Of a stretch of 64,000 bases of DNA, positions 52,388 through 61,515 are shown one piece after another. Position 1 is the stretch's first letter. Each line of letters begins with the position of its first letter. Position numbers and translations under genes: made by a program. A model generated the notes under the pieces. That model did no database searches and had not been told where the DNA came from. It saw only the letters and a program-made list of their open reading frames with translations. The stretch comes from DYJB01 sp963777165 (GTDB lineage Bacteria > Chloroflexota > Anaerolineae > Anaerolineales > E44-bin32): the NCBI GenBank assembly GCA_963777165.1, contig CAVZPO010000023.1, positions 682,001-746,000 of the forward strand, written 5' to 3'.

Positions 52388-52615
52388 ATGATGCGTAAGG
52401 AACCCAAGAAGACGCCCTGGTACCTCTGGCCCTTTGTCGCCCTGTGGCGGCTGGTGACAGGAATCCTGGTGCTCACCGGCCGGCTCGTGGCGGTGATCCT
52501 GGGCCTGGTCCTGGTCCTCGTTGGGGCACTATTGAGCGCGACGGTCGTGGGGGCGATCGTTGGCGTTCCCTTGATCGTGTTCGGCGGCTTGTTGGTCGTG
52601 CGCGGGTTGTTCTGA
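52388..52615 (+). CDS. Small two-helix membrane protein
   Basis: 75 aa. MMRKEPKKTPWYLWPFVALW, then TM helices at about residues 17-45 and 47-73, rich in Val, Leu and Gly. Positive residues precede helix 1. GGGAG lies before the tandem ATGs at 52388 and 52391. No family recognised. It converges on mutS with a 4-nt gap. Confidence 0.65.
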   Translation: MMRKEPKKTPWYLWPFVALWRLVTGILVLTGRLVAVILGLVLVLVGALLSATVVGAIVGVPLIVFGGLLVVRGLF

Positions 52616-52619
52616 GGAC

Positions 52620-55205
52620 TCAGCCCCGTGGCGGGCCCGGTGCCCGCCCGAAGCGACCCTGCCACTCGAACAGTTTGTTTAGCGCCTCCAGGGGCGTCAG
52701 GGACGCCACGTCAAGCGATTCGAGCTCCTTGAGCAGCGGGTCGTCCTGAGCGAAGAACGCCAGTTGGCGGATCGGGGCACGATCCGAGCGCACCTGGCCG
52801 GCGTCCGCCTCCAGTTGCGCCAGGATCTCCTGCGCGCGGTTGATGACCGGCCGCGGCAAACCGGCCAGCTCGGCGACGTGGATCCCGTACGACCGATCGG
52901 CGCCCCCTGGCACGATGCGGTGCAGGAAGACCACCTGCCCCCCCTCTTCCGAAACGGCTACGTTGTAGTTGCGCACGCCAGGCAGCACCTCGCCCAACCG
53001 GATCAGCTCGTGGTAGTGGGTGGCGAAGAGCGTGCGTGCCCGCAAGCGCGGATGGTTGTGGACGAACTCCACGACCGCCCAGGCGATCGATACCCCGTCG
53101 TAAGTGCTCGTCCCGCGCCCGACCTCGTCGAGGATCAGCAGGCTGCGCCGCGTTGCGTGGTGGAGGATGTTGGCCGTTTCCACCATCTCGACCATGAAGG
53201 TCGATTGCCCGGCGTGGATCTCGTCTTGCGCCCCGATGCGAGTGAAGATCCGGTCGGTCAGCCCCACGCGCGCGGAACGGGCGGGAACGAAAGACCCCAT
53301 GTGGGCCATCAGGACGATCAAGGCCACCTGGCGCAAATAGGTGCTCTTGCCCGCCATGTTCGGGCCAGTGAGGACTCGCACCCGCTCGCCCTCCTCAAAC
53401 GCGGCATCATTGGGGACGAAGCGCGCCCCGCGAAGGAATTCCTCGACCACCGGATGGCGGCCGTCTCGGATGTCGAGCACGTCCTCTTCGAGCACCTCAG
53501 GACGCACGTAGCCCCGTGCGACGGCCACCTCGGCCAGCGCAGACACCACGTCCAGGCGCGCCAGGGCGCGGGCGGTGCCCAGCAGCCGGGCCGCCTGCCC
53601 CCCGACCTCGCGGCACAGCTGACGGAAGACCTCCGCTTCGAGCTCGCGGATCCTCTCCTCGGCATTCAGGACGAGCGACTCGTACTCCTTCATCTCCGGA
53701 GTGATATAGCGCTCCGCGTTCACCAACGTCTGTTTGCGGATGTACTCCTCCGGCACCGCTCCGGCATTCGAACGCGTCACCTCGAGGTAGTATCCGAAGA
53801 TCTTGTTGTAGCCCACCTTGAGACTCTTGATGCCGGTCCGCTCGCGCTCGACCGCTTCGAGCCCGGCGATCCACTCGCGCGCATGGCGGGAGGCCTCGAC
53901 GACGCCGTCCAGTTGTTCGGCGAATCCGGGCCGGATCACGCCGACGTGCGCCAGCGTCGCCGGCGGGTCGTCGACCAACGCGCGATCCAGCAGGGCGCGC
54001 AGATCATCACAGGGATCGACCTGACCGGCGACGGGGCCGACCGATCCCAATCCGTCCGCCTGGGCGGCATGCTGGATGGCCGGGACTCGCCGCAGCGTCT
54101 CGCGCAGGGATGCCAGATCGCGTGGAGATGCCAGACCGGCGGTTGCGCGGTTGGCGAGGCGTTCCAGATCACCCAGCGGACGGAGAGCGCCGCGTACTTC
54201 GGTGCGTGCCATCCCGTGCGCGGCGAAGGCTTCAACCTGATCGAGCCGACGATCGATCCGGGCGCGATCCAGCAAGGGCGTCACCAGCCATGTGCGCAGC
54301 AGGCGGCGCCCCATCGGGGTCAAGGTGGCATCCAGCACCCCGAGCAGCGAGCCGCGCACCTCCCCCGTGCGCAGCGTTTCGGTCAACTCCAGGTTGCGCC
54401 GCGTGGCATGATCGAGCGCCATGAAATCGTCGAGGGTGTAAGTCGAGAGGCGAGTCAGGAGCGGGAGGACGGCTTCCTGCGTCTCGGCCAGGTAGGCGAG
54501 CAGCGTCCCGGCGGCACGCGCCGCCTGGGGCTTGTCTTGCAGGCCGAAGCCGGCCAGGGTCGTCGTGCCAAAGTGCTCCCGGAGCCGCTCGTCTGCCCGC
54601 TGCAGGTCGAAGCGCCAGTCGGGGAGGATGGTTTGGTGCCCGTCCCAACCGATCTCCGCGGCGGACGATTCCGGGACCAGGGCCTCTGCCGGCCGCAGGC
54701 GGTTGAGCTCAAGACGCAGGGCCGTCCTGCGATCCGGCGCGGCGAACTCGGTGGCGGCAAACTCGCCGGTGCTGATGTCGGCGAACGCCACCCCGGCGAT
54801 CTCGCCGTCGAGCACGACGGTCGCCAGGTAGTTGTTGGCGTCGCCAGGGAGCAGCCCGGGTTCGACCACGGTTCCCGGGGTCACCACGCGCACCACCTGG
54901 CGCGTGAACAACCCTCGCGCAGGCATCTCGCCCACCTGTTCGCAGATGGCGACGTGGTAGCCTTTCTCGATCAGCCGCGCCAGGTAGTTCTCCACGGCGT
55001 GGTAGGGTATGCCGGCCATCGGCACGCGCACGCCTTTGGCGACGTTGCGCGACGTAAGCACGATGTCGAGTTCACGGGATGTGACCTCGGCATCCTGATC
55101 GAAGGTCTCATAGAAATCGCCCAGGCGGAAGAATACGATTGCGTCCGGGTGCTGGCGCTTGATCTGCAGGTACTGTTGCCGAACGGGGCTCAGGTCCTCA
55201 GTCAC
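52620..55205 (-). CDS. mutS: DNA mismatch repair protein MutS
   Basis: 861 aa. Mismatch-binding FxE in RLGDFYETF near the N-terminus, core and clamp domains, then the ABC ATPase: P-loop TGPNMAGKSTYLRQ, ILDEVGRGTSTYDG, LFATHYHEL. GTG start at 55205. No mutL in the window. Promoter directly upstream leaves almost no leader. Confidence 0.96.
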   Translation of the reverse strand: MTEDLSPVRQQYLQIKRQHPDAIVFFRLGDFYETFDQDAEVTSRELDIVLTSRNVAKGVRVPMAGIPYHAVENYLARLIEKGYHVAICEQVGEMPARGLFTRQVVRVVTPGTVVEPGLLPGDANNYLATVVLDGEIAGVAFADISTGEFAATEFAAPDRRTALRLELNRLRPAEALVPESSAAEIGWDGHQTILPDWRFDLQRADERLREHFGTTTLAGFGLQDKPQAARAAGTLLAYLAETQEAVLPLLTRLSTYTLDDFMALDHATRRNLELTETLRTGEVRGSLLGVLDATLTPMGRRLLRTWLVTPLLDRARIDRRLDQVEAFAAHGMARTEVRGALRPLGDLERLANRATAGLASPRDLASLRETLRRVPAIQHAAQADGLGSVGPVAGQVDPCDDLRALLDRALVDDPPATLAHVGVIRPGFAEQLDGVVEASRHAREWIAGLEAVERERTGIKSLKVGYNKIFGYYLEVTRSNAGAVPEEYIRKQTLVNAERYITPEMKEYESLVLNAEERIRELEAEVFRQLCREVGGQAARLLGTARALARLDVVSALAEVAVARGYVRPEVLEEDVLDIRDGRHPVVEEFLRGARFVPNDAAFEEGERVRVLTGPNMAGKSTYLRQVALIVLMAHMGSFVPARSARVGLTDRIFTRIGAQDEIHAGQSTFMVEMVETANILHHATRRSLLILDEVGRGTSTYDGVSIAWAVVEFVHNHPRLRARTLFATHYHELIRLGEVLPGVRNYNVAVSEEGGQVVFLHRIVPGGADRSYGIHVAELAGLPRPVINRAQEILAQLEADAGQVRSDRAPIRQLAFFAQDDPLLKELESLDVASLTPLEALNKLFEWQGRFGRAPGPPRG

Positions 55206-55214
55206 AGCGGGCGC

Positions 55215-55243
55215 ATTCTAAATCCGCGAGGGTGGAACCGCAA
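55215..55243 (-). promoter_or_regulatory. Promoter of mutS
   Basis: Minus-strand TTGCGG (55243-55238), 17-nt spacer, TAGAAT (55220-55215), 9 nt from the GTG start at 55205. Divergent with the ROK kinase promoter. Confidence 0.55.
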
Positions 55244-55253
55244 GCGGATATGC

Positions 55254-55259
55254 TATACT
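55254..55259 (+). promoter_or_regulatory. -10 box for a leaderless ROK kinase mRNA
   Basis: TATACT ends 6 nt before ATG 55266; no -35 of quality and no Shine-Dalgarno sequence in between. Confidence 0.5.
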
Positions 55260-55265
55260 GCGCGC

Positions 55266-56213
55266 ATGCCTGCGGTGGTAGCCGTTGACCTCGGCGGGAC
55301 GAGCACTCGCGCCGCGTTTTATCCCCATGCCGAACCGCCGGCGACGGCGCAACACAAGCTCCCCACCCCGAGCGAGAGCGGCCCGGACGCGGTCCTCGAC
55401 CGGATCGTCCAGGCGATCGAGGCGGTGCTCCCGCCGGGGACGCGCCCCGAACGGATCGGCGTCGGGGCGCCCGGTCCGCTGGATCCATATCGCGGCCTGG
55501 TGCTCGACGCGCCCAACCTGCCCGGGTTGGTCGATATGCCGCTGCGTGACCGCCTGAGCCAACGCCTCGGCTGCCCGGTCGCGATCGGGAACGACGCCAA
55601 TCTGGCTGCCCTCGGCGAGCTGCGCTATGGTGCCGGACGAGGCGCCAGCCATCTGCTCTATCTGACGATCGGCACAGGCATCGGCGGCGGGGTGATCGCC
55701 GACGGCCGCCTGCTCCTCGGGAAGCGCGGCCTGGCTGCCGAGCTTGGCCATATGCAGGCACATGCAGCCGGCGAGCGCTGCGGCTGCGGCCAGATCGGTC
55801 ACCTGGAGGCGATCGCCTCCGGTCCAGCGATCGCCCGGTCTGCCCGGAAGAGGCTGCTCACCGGGGAACCGTCCAGCATGAGTTGGCTGCCAGGCGGCCC
55901 GGACTCGCTAACGACAAACGACATCGGGCTTGCTGCACTGCAAGGGGATGGACTGGCCCGCTCCGTACTGGAAGACGCCGGGCGCGCCATCGGCCGGCAC
56001 CTGGCCAGCCTGGTGCATGCGTTCGACCCGGAGGTCATCGTCCTCGGAGGCGGCGTGTCGCTGATCGGCCCCTTGTTCTTCGAGCCGATCGAGAGGGCGA
56101 TGCGCGTGCATATCATGCACCCTGCGTACCTCGAGGGACTGCGTCTGGTCGCAGCCGAACTGGGCGATGAGGCCGGGCTGATCGGCTCCATGATCCTCGC
56201 CCGCGAACTCTGA
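55266..56213 (+). CDS. ROK family sugar kinase (glucokinase-like)
   Basis: 315 aa. ATP site VAVDLGGTSTRAAF, ROK signature LTIGTGIGGGVIADG, AAELGHMQ with the catalytic/zinc region, CGCGQIGHLEA zinc-binding motif, and LGGGVS. Probably phosphorylates glucose or a related hexose; N-acetylmannosamine or fructose kinases cannot be excluded. Followed by an ABC solute-binding gene 14 nt later. Confidence 0.88.
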   Translation: MPAVVAVDLGGTSTRAAFYPHAEPPATAQHKLPTPSESGPDAVLDRIVQAIEAVLPPGTRPERIGVGAPGPLDPYRGLVLDAPNLPGLVDMPLRDRLSQRLGCPVAIGNDANLAALGELRYGAGRGASHLLYLTIGTGIGGGVIADGRLLLGKRGLAAELGHMQAHAAGERCGCGQIGHLEAIASGPAIARSARKRLLTGEPSSMSWLPGGPDSLTTNDIGLAALQGDGLARSVLEDAGRAIGRHLASLVHAFDPEVIVLGGGVSLIGPLFFEPIERAMRVHIMHPAYLEGLRLVAAELGDEAGLIGSMILAREL

Positions 56214-56227
56214 AGGGAACGCCCGGG

Positions 56228-57805
56228 ATGCGCCTGAGGACTTTGTTTGCTGCGCTGCTCGTGCTTGTCAACATGTCTGCATGCACCCCGCCGGCAGCGC
56301 CCTCGGGCAGCCTGGTCTACGGCCTGACCCTGGCGCCGAGCGGGCTCGACCCGCATCTCAATGCCTCGTCGGAGCTTGGCATCCCACTCAGCTCAGTCTA
56401 TGACACCCTTGTCGCCCTCGATCCGCAGACCGGCACCTTCGTGCCCGGATTGGCCCGCGATTGGAGTATCTCGCCGGACGGGACGGAGTACACTTTTCAC
56501 CTTCGCCGCGACGTGCGTTTTCACGACGGAACTCGTTTCGACTCTTCCGCCGTCCGCGCCAATCTCGACTACACCCTCAATCCGGACCACCACTCTCAGA
56601 AGGCTGCCTTCATGCTCGGCCCGTTCGACCGGGTGGAGACGCCGGATGATTTCACCGCCGTCCTGATCTTGAAGGAACCCTACGCCCCGCTGCTCGACTC
56701 GCTCTCGCAGGTCTACCTCGGCATGGCTTCCCCCAAGGCCCTTGCCGATTGGGGACCGGTGGACTACCAGTTCCACCAGGTCGGCACCGGACCGTACACC
56801 TTCGTCGAATACGTCCCGAATGACCACCTCACGCTGGAGGCCAACCCTGACTACGCGTGGGGACCATCGATCTACCAGCATCCCCGAGCCACGATCGATA
56901 CGATCACCTTTCGCTTCTTCACCGACCCGGCCACACGCGCCCTGGCCCTCGAGAGCGGGGCAGCGGACGTCGTCGGCGAGATTCCACCCCATGATGCCGA
57001 ACGCCTGTCCTCCACCGGAGACTACACGCTGCTCCCGGCCGCCATTCCCGGCCAGCCGCTCCAGTTCCTTCTCAACACGGCCCGCGTCCCGACGGACGAT
57101 CTCAGAGTCCGGCAAGCCCTGATCCTCGGCGCCGACCGCGCCGCGATCGTTCGCACCGTCTTCGGCAGCACCTCGCCCGTCGCGCACGGCCCCTTCTCGG
57201 GGAACGTCACGGGGAGTTTCGAACAGGCCCCGCTCCCCGGGTATGACCCGCAGGCGGCAGGCCGGTTGCTCGACGAGGCCGGCTGGTTGCTCGAAGCCGG
57301 GCGGACGGTGCGCGTGCGCGACGGGCTGCCATTGCAGCTCCTGCTCGTCTCCCCCCCGTGGGGTTCGAACACGGAGGTCGCCCAGCTCTTGCAGGCGGAT
57401 TGGGCGCGCCTGGGAATCGAGGTGCGCATCGAGGCGGTCGCCGGATTTGGACCCCTCAGGGAAGCACAGGCCGCCGGTGAGTACAACCTGATCGGTGTGA
57501 ACCTGTTCGGCACCGATCCCGATTTGCTGCGTCCGTTCTTCACCACGGATGGAAGCTACAACTGGTCCAACGTCCGTTCGGCCGAGCTGGACCGGCTCCT
57601 TCTCGAGGGCTCGCAGTTGACGGGGGACGGCGCCGCGCGCGCAGCACTGTACACGCAGGCCGCCAACCTGATCCGCGAGCAAGCCCTTCTGTTGCCGATT
57701 CGCGACTACATCAACCTGGTGGTTGCCAACGCGCGTGTGCTCGATCTTCGGTTTTCGGCCCAGGGATGGTTCCCCAACCTGATCGACCTGCAGCTGGCAT
57801 CCTGA
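56228..57805 (+). CDS. ABC transporter family 5 substrate-binding lipoprotein
   Basis: 525 aa. Signal peptide with lipobox MSAC (Cys about residue 19). Family 5 (peptide/nickel/oligosaccharide) order: SSVYDTLVALDPQTGTFVPGLARDW, YTFHLRRDVRFHDGTRFD, TGPYTFVEYVPNDHLTLEANP, DDLRVRQALILGADR. Ligand not predictable. Heads an operon with two permeases. Confidence 0.92.
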   Translation: MRLRTLFAALLVLVNMSACTPPAAPSGSLVYGLTLAPSGLDPHLNASSELGIPLSSVYDTLVALDPQTGTFVPGLARDWSISPDGTEYTFHLRRDVRFHDGTRFDSSAVRANLDYTLNPDHHSQKAAFMLGPFDRVETPDDFTAVLILKEPYAPLLDSLSQVYLGMASPKALADWGPVDYQFHQVGTGPYTFVEYVPNDHLTLEANPDYAWGPSIYQHPRATIDTITFRFFTDPATRALALESGAADVVGEIPPHDAERLSSTGDYTLLPAAIPGQPLQFLLNTARVPTDDLRVRQALILGADRAAIVRTVFGSTSPVAHGPFSGNVTGSFEQAPLPGYDPQAAGRLLDEAGWLLEAGRTVRVRDGLPLQLLLVSPPWGSNTEVAQLLQADWARLGIEVRIEAVAGFGPLREAQAAGEYNLIGVNLFGTDPDLLRPFFTTDGSYNWSNVRSAELDRLLLEGSQLTGDGAARAALYTQAANLIREQALLLPIRDYINLVVANARVLDLRFSAQGWFPNLIDLQLAS

Positions 57806-58710
57806 CGGCTGCGGGCCGGCGCGCGCTGGACGGGCTGCTCACTGCGTGGGCGGCCGTCAGCGTGACCTTCCTCGCCTTGCGCCTGGCCGGCGGAGACCCC
57901 GTGGCGAGCCTGCTGGCCCAAGGCCTCGCGTCGGTGGAGCAGGCGAAAGCGCTGCGACATCAGCTCGGCCTCGATCTGCCTCTCCTCCAGCAGTACCTGC
58001 GCTTCCTGACGTCGCTGTCGCGTGGAGATCTTGGCCGTTCGCTCTACACCGGGCAACCCGTCACGCAGATCATCGGCGAGCAGATCCCGTACACGGCCCA
58101 ATTGGCTGCGGCGGGACTCGCTGTGGCGCTTGTCCTCGGCCTGCTGCTCGGCCTGCTCGCAACCCACGAAGATCGCCGTCGCAGTCTGCCGCTGGCTTCG
58201 GGCGTGGCCGGCCTCGCCACAGCGCTTCCGGTTGCTTTTACGGGCATCCTGGCGATCCTGGCCGCCATCGCCATCAACTCCGCGCCGATTCTGCTTCGCG
58301 GTATTACGCTCCCCGCCCTGGTCCTGGGGTTTGCCTCCTCCGGCGCCATTGCCCGGCTTGTCCAGGCCGGGCTGCAGGAGACGCTGAGCGCACCGTTCAT
58401 GCTGGCGGCGCGTGCTCGTGGTCTGCGGCGCGGCCCGCGGTTGTTGTGGCATGCACTGCGACCTGCGCTGCCGCCCGTCATCTCTTTGATCGCCGTGGAG
58501 GCTGCCTTCCTGTTCGGAGGCACGGTTGTCACCGAAAGCGTCTTCTCGCGCCCGGGGCTGGGAAGGCTCCTGGTGGCGTCGATCCTGCAAGGCGACTACC
58601 CCATCGCACAGGGACTGGTCGTCCTCTCGGCCTTGGTGTACACGGCCACTCACGTCCTGGCGGATGTCTTCGGGCTGGCGCTCGATCCCCGACTGAGGCG
58701 AAACGAATGA
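57766..58710 (+). CDS. ABC transporter permease, DppB-like
   Basis: 314 aa, about six TM helices. LGLDLPLLQQYLRFLTSLSRGDLGRSL is typical of DppB/OppB, and the EAA-type loop is LAARARGLRRGPRLLWHALRPALPP. ATG 57766 overlaps the preceding gene by 40 nt; no better start is evident. Its stop overlaps the next start. Confidence 0.88.
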   Translation: MVPQPDRPAAGILTAAGRRALDGLLTAWAAVSVTFLALRLAGGDPVASLLAQGLASVEQAKALRHQLGLDLPLLQQYLRFLTSLSRGDLGRSLYTGQPVTQIIGEQIPYTAQLAAAGLAVALVLGLLLGLLATHEDRRRSLPLASGVAGLATALPVAFTGILAILAAIAINSAPILLRGITLPALVLGFASSGAIARLVQAGLQETLSAPFMLAARARGLRRGPRLLWHALRPALPPVISLIAVEAAFLFGGTVVTESVFSRPGLGRLLVASILQGDYPIAQGLVVLSALVYTATHVLADVFGLALDPRLRRNE

Positions 58711-59546
58711 CGCGCCGCCTCCTCGCAGCGGCCGCCTCCGGCTGGCTCGTGTTGGTGGTCCTCGGGGCGATCCTCGCGCCGCTGCTGGCACCCTCCGGCC
58801 CGACCCAGCCCGTCGGCGCAGCGCTGGCAGCCCCAGGCGGCGGAGCGTTACTGGGTACCGATGCGCTGGGCCGCGACCTTTGGTCGCGGATGTTGTATGG
58901 CGCGCGCATCAGCCTGGCCGGCGCTCTCCTGGCCGCGTCGCTGGCCGTATGCCTGGGCGGCGGCTTCGGTCTGGCGGCCGCGATGAATGGCGGCTGGGTG
59001 GAGCGAGCGATTGTCTGGGGGGCGAACGCAATGCTGGCGATCCCGGGCCTGCTGTTGGCATTCATGCTGTTGGCCGCGCTGGGCCCGGGGGTTGCGACGA
59101 TCGTGCTGGCGGTCGGCCTTGGCGGGGCGCCCGGATTCGCACGACTCTCGCGCTCGGTCTTCCTGGCCGCGCGTCAGAGCGACTACGTTCGCGCGGCGCA
59201 CGCCCTTGGCGCCGACCGGGCGTGGGTTGCATTCCGACACGTCTTGCCGAATGCCCGTGCGGCCTTGCTGTCGCTGGCGACGACGCACGTCGCCTGGGCG
59301 TTCCTCGGGATCACCACACTCACCTTCCTGGGACTGGCGGGCGATCCATCGCTCCCCGAGTGGGGAGCCATGTTGAATGAGGGCCGCTCGCATCTGATCG
59401 ACGCACCGCACCTGGCACTCTGGCCGGGATCGGCGATCGCCCTGTGCGTCCTGTCGATCCAGTTCCTTGGCGGCTGGTTCACGCGCCGCGTCCAGCGGGA
59501 GGAGGCGAGCGGGACGCATTCGGACGGGCGCGGGAACAGGAGTTGA
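58707..59546 (+). CDS. ABC transporter permease, DppC-like
   Basis: 279 aa. LGTDALGRDLWSRMLYGARISL is the DppC/OppC signature and YVRAAHALGADRAWVAFRHVLPN the EAA loop. ATGA overlap with the permease upstream. No ABC ATPase gene follows, so the motor must be encoded elsewhere. Confidence 0.9.
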   Translation: MTRRLLAAAASGWLVLVVLGAILAPLLAPSGPTQPVGAALAAPGGGALLGTDALGRDLWSRMLYGARISLAGALLAASLAVCLGGGFGLAAAMNGGWVERAIVWGANAMLAIPGLLLAFMLLAALGPGVATIVLAVGLGGAPGFARLSRSVFLAARQSDYVRAAHALGADRAWVAFRHVLPNARAALLSLATTHVAWAFLGITTLTFLGLAGDPSLPEWGAMLNEGRSHLIDAPHLALWPGSAIALCVLSIQFLGGWFTRRVQREEASGTHSDGRGNRS

Positions 59547-59604
59547 CGGACGGCCGACCCTTGGGTATCCTCCGAGCATTCATCTTCTGCAAGCCTGAGG
59601 TCCC

Positions 59605-60586
59605 ATGGTTTACGTGCTGATTGGCCTGGCGCTGGTCTTCGATTTCCTGAACGGCTTCCATGACAGCTCGAACGTCGTCGCCACCCCGATCAGCAGCGGG
59701 GCGATGAACCCGCGCGCCGCGCTGTACACGGCGGCCGTGACGCACTTCGTGGCGCCGTTCCTGTTCGGCGTCGCCGTGGCCACGGCCATCGGCGACGGCC
59801 TGCTGGATGACCGATGCAATCACCATCAACGTCGTCGTCGCCGGCTTGTTCTCGGCCGTCATCTGGAATCTGGTCACCTGGTACCTCGGCCTGCCGTCGT
59901 CGTCGTCGCACGCGTTGGTCGGCGGCCTGCTGGGGGCGGCCGTCCTGGCCGAAGGCGTCCGCGTGGTGCAGATCGACGGACTGACCAAGATCATGATCGC
60001 CCTGTTGGTCTCACCGCTCCGCTCGGGCTGGTGGTCGGGTTCACCGTCATGAAGCTCACGCTGTGGCTGGCGCGCAAGGCACCGCCCAGCGTCAACACCG
60101 GATTTCCGCCGTGCGCAGATCATCACCCTGGTCGGCTGGCATTGAGCCACGGGACGAACGACGCCCAGAAGACGATGGGCGTGATCACCATGGGGCTGCT
60201 CGCCGGCCGGGATGATCCCGTGCTTCCAGGTGCCGATTTGGGTGATCGCGTTGAGCGCGGGGGCGATCGCGGCGGGTACGGCGATGGGAGGCTGGCGGCT
60301 GATCCGGACGCTGGGGGCGAAGATCTACCGCATTCGTCCAATCCACGGGTTCGCCTCGCAGATTGCCGGCGCGTCCGTGATCATGGGTGCGGCGCTCTTC
60401 GGCGGGCCGGTCAGCACGACGCAGGTCATGAGCTCGGCCATCATGGGCGTCGGGGCGGCGGAACGCTTGAGCAAAGTGCGCTGGCTCGTGCTGCGCGATC
60501 TGGCGGTCGCATGGCTGCTCACGATTCCGGCGACGGCCGCCCTCTCGGCGCTCGTGCTGCTGGGGCTGAACGTTCTCGGCGTCTAA
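59605..60586 (+). pseudogene. Pit-family inorganic phosphate transporter, five frame breaks
   Basis: Recognisable in pieces across frames 1 and 2: DFLNGFHDSSNVVATPISSGAM, WNLVTWYLGLPSSSSHALVG, LGLVVGFTVMKLTLWLARK, LSHGTNDAQKTMGVITMGLL, GPVSTTQVMSSAIMGVGA. These are the two PD001131-type repeats of Pit transporters. Breaks lie near 59803-59808, 60011-60018, 60103-60106, 60134-60136 and 60203-60208; net correction of one base gives an exact 326-aa protein. Either a locally poor consensus or a young pseudogene. The end overlaps miaA by 4 nt. Confidence 0.85.
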
Positions 60587-61515
60587 TCCGCGGCCGCCGC
60601 CAGCCAGCGCCGGACTTCGGCTTCCATTTCTTCCGCCACACCCGCCCGGTAGTCGAACCAGGCAATGGACTCATCGTTGGGCTTGAACCAGTTTGCCTGG
60701 CGGCGGACGAGCACGCGCGTGCGCCTGCGGATCTCGGACACCGCCTCTTCCAGGCTTCGTTTCCCCTGCACCACCTCGACGATCTGCGGATAGCCGATGG
60801 CCGAGAAGGAAGGGAGCCCGGGGGCGAAGCCCTCATCGAGCAGGCGTCGCACTTCGTCCACCCACCCCTGCTCCAACATACGGTCGATGCGTGCATCGAT
60901 GCGGGCGTACAGGTCGGCGCGCGGCGCCGTCAGCCCCAGGCGCAGGATCCCGTACGGCGGTGCCTGCCGGCGGCGCTGCATCGAGGCCGGTAATCCCGTG
61001 ACCTCAAGGATCTCCAACGCCCGCACGACACGACGGACGTTGCGCCCGTCGATGCGGTCGGCGCTCGACGGATCGACCAGCCGGAGCCGGGCGTGGAGGG
61101 CGGCCGGGCCCGCGTCTCGAGCGACGGCTTCGAGTCGCTGCCGGACCTGCGGGTCGTCGGCATGCGGTGGAGGAACCCACCCCTCCAGGATGGCACGCAC
61201 GTACTGGCCGGTTCCGCCCACCATCAAAGGCAGATGCCGCCGAGCTGTGATTCCTTCCATGGCTTGGAGCGCTGCCCCACGGACCCGTGCCAGACTCCAG
61301 GTCTCATCCGGCGCGGCGACGTCGACCAGATGGTGAGGAATTCGGCGCAGCTCCTCCGGCGACGGCTTAGCCGTCCCGATGTCCATTCCTCGGTACAGGA
61401 GGCGCGAGTCGGCGGAAATGATCTCGGCCCCCAGGCGTTCCGCCAGGAGGAGCGCGACTTGCGTCTTGCCGACGGCGGTCGGCCCGACCAGGCAGACAAG
61501 GGGCGGCAGACTCAC
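60583..61515 (-). CDS. miaA: tRNA dimethylallyltransferase
   Basis: 310 aa; adds a dimethylallyl group to N6 of A37 in tRNAs reading UNN codons. P-loop GPTAVGKTQVALLLAERLG, ISADSRLLYRGMDIGTAKP, VGGTGQYVRAILEGW, and the C-terminal RRRTRVLVRRQANWF. ATGA overlap with yraN upstream. Confidence 0.95.
   Translation of the reverse strand: MSLPPLVCLVGPTAVGKTQVALLLAERLGAEIISADSRLLYRGMDIGTAKPSPEELRRIPHHLVDVAAPDETWSLARVRGAALQAMEGITARRHLPLMVGGTGQYVRAILEGWVPPPHADDPQVRQRLEAVARDAGPAALHARLRLVDPSSADRIDGRNVRRVVRALEILEVTGLPASMQRRRQAPPYGILRLGLTAPRADLYARIDARIDRMLEQGWVDEVRRLLDEGFAPGLPSFSAIGYPQIVEVVQGKRSLEEAVSEIRRRTRVLVRRQANWFKPNDESIAWFDYRAGVAEEMEAEVRRWLAAAAD

Noticed and set aside
55228..55247. GAGGGTGGAACCGCAAGCGG resembles the T-box AGGGTGGAACCGCG motif
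   Set aside because: It lies between the divergent mutS and ROK kinase genes, 7 nt before a -10 box and 19 nt before the ATG; there is no leader, no terminator and no synthetase gene. Chance match that overlaps the mutS promoter.
52764..56213. A 1149-codon open frame on the plus strand
   Set aside because: It is the antisense of mutS. Only the part from 55266 (ROK kinase) has family motifs and a promoter.
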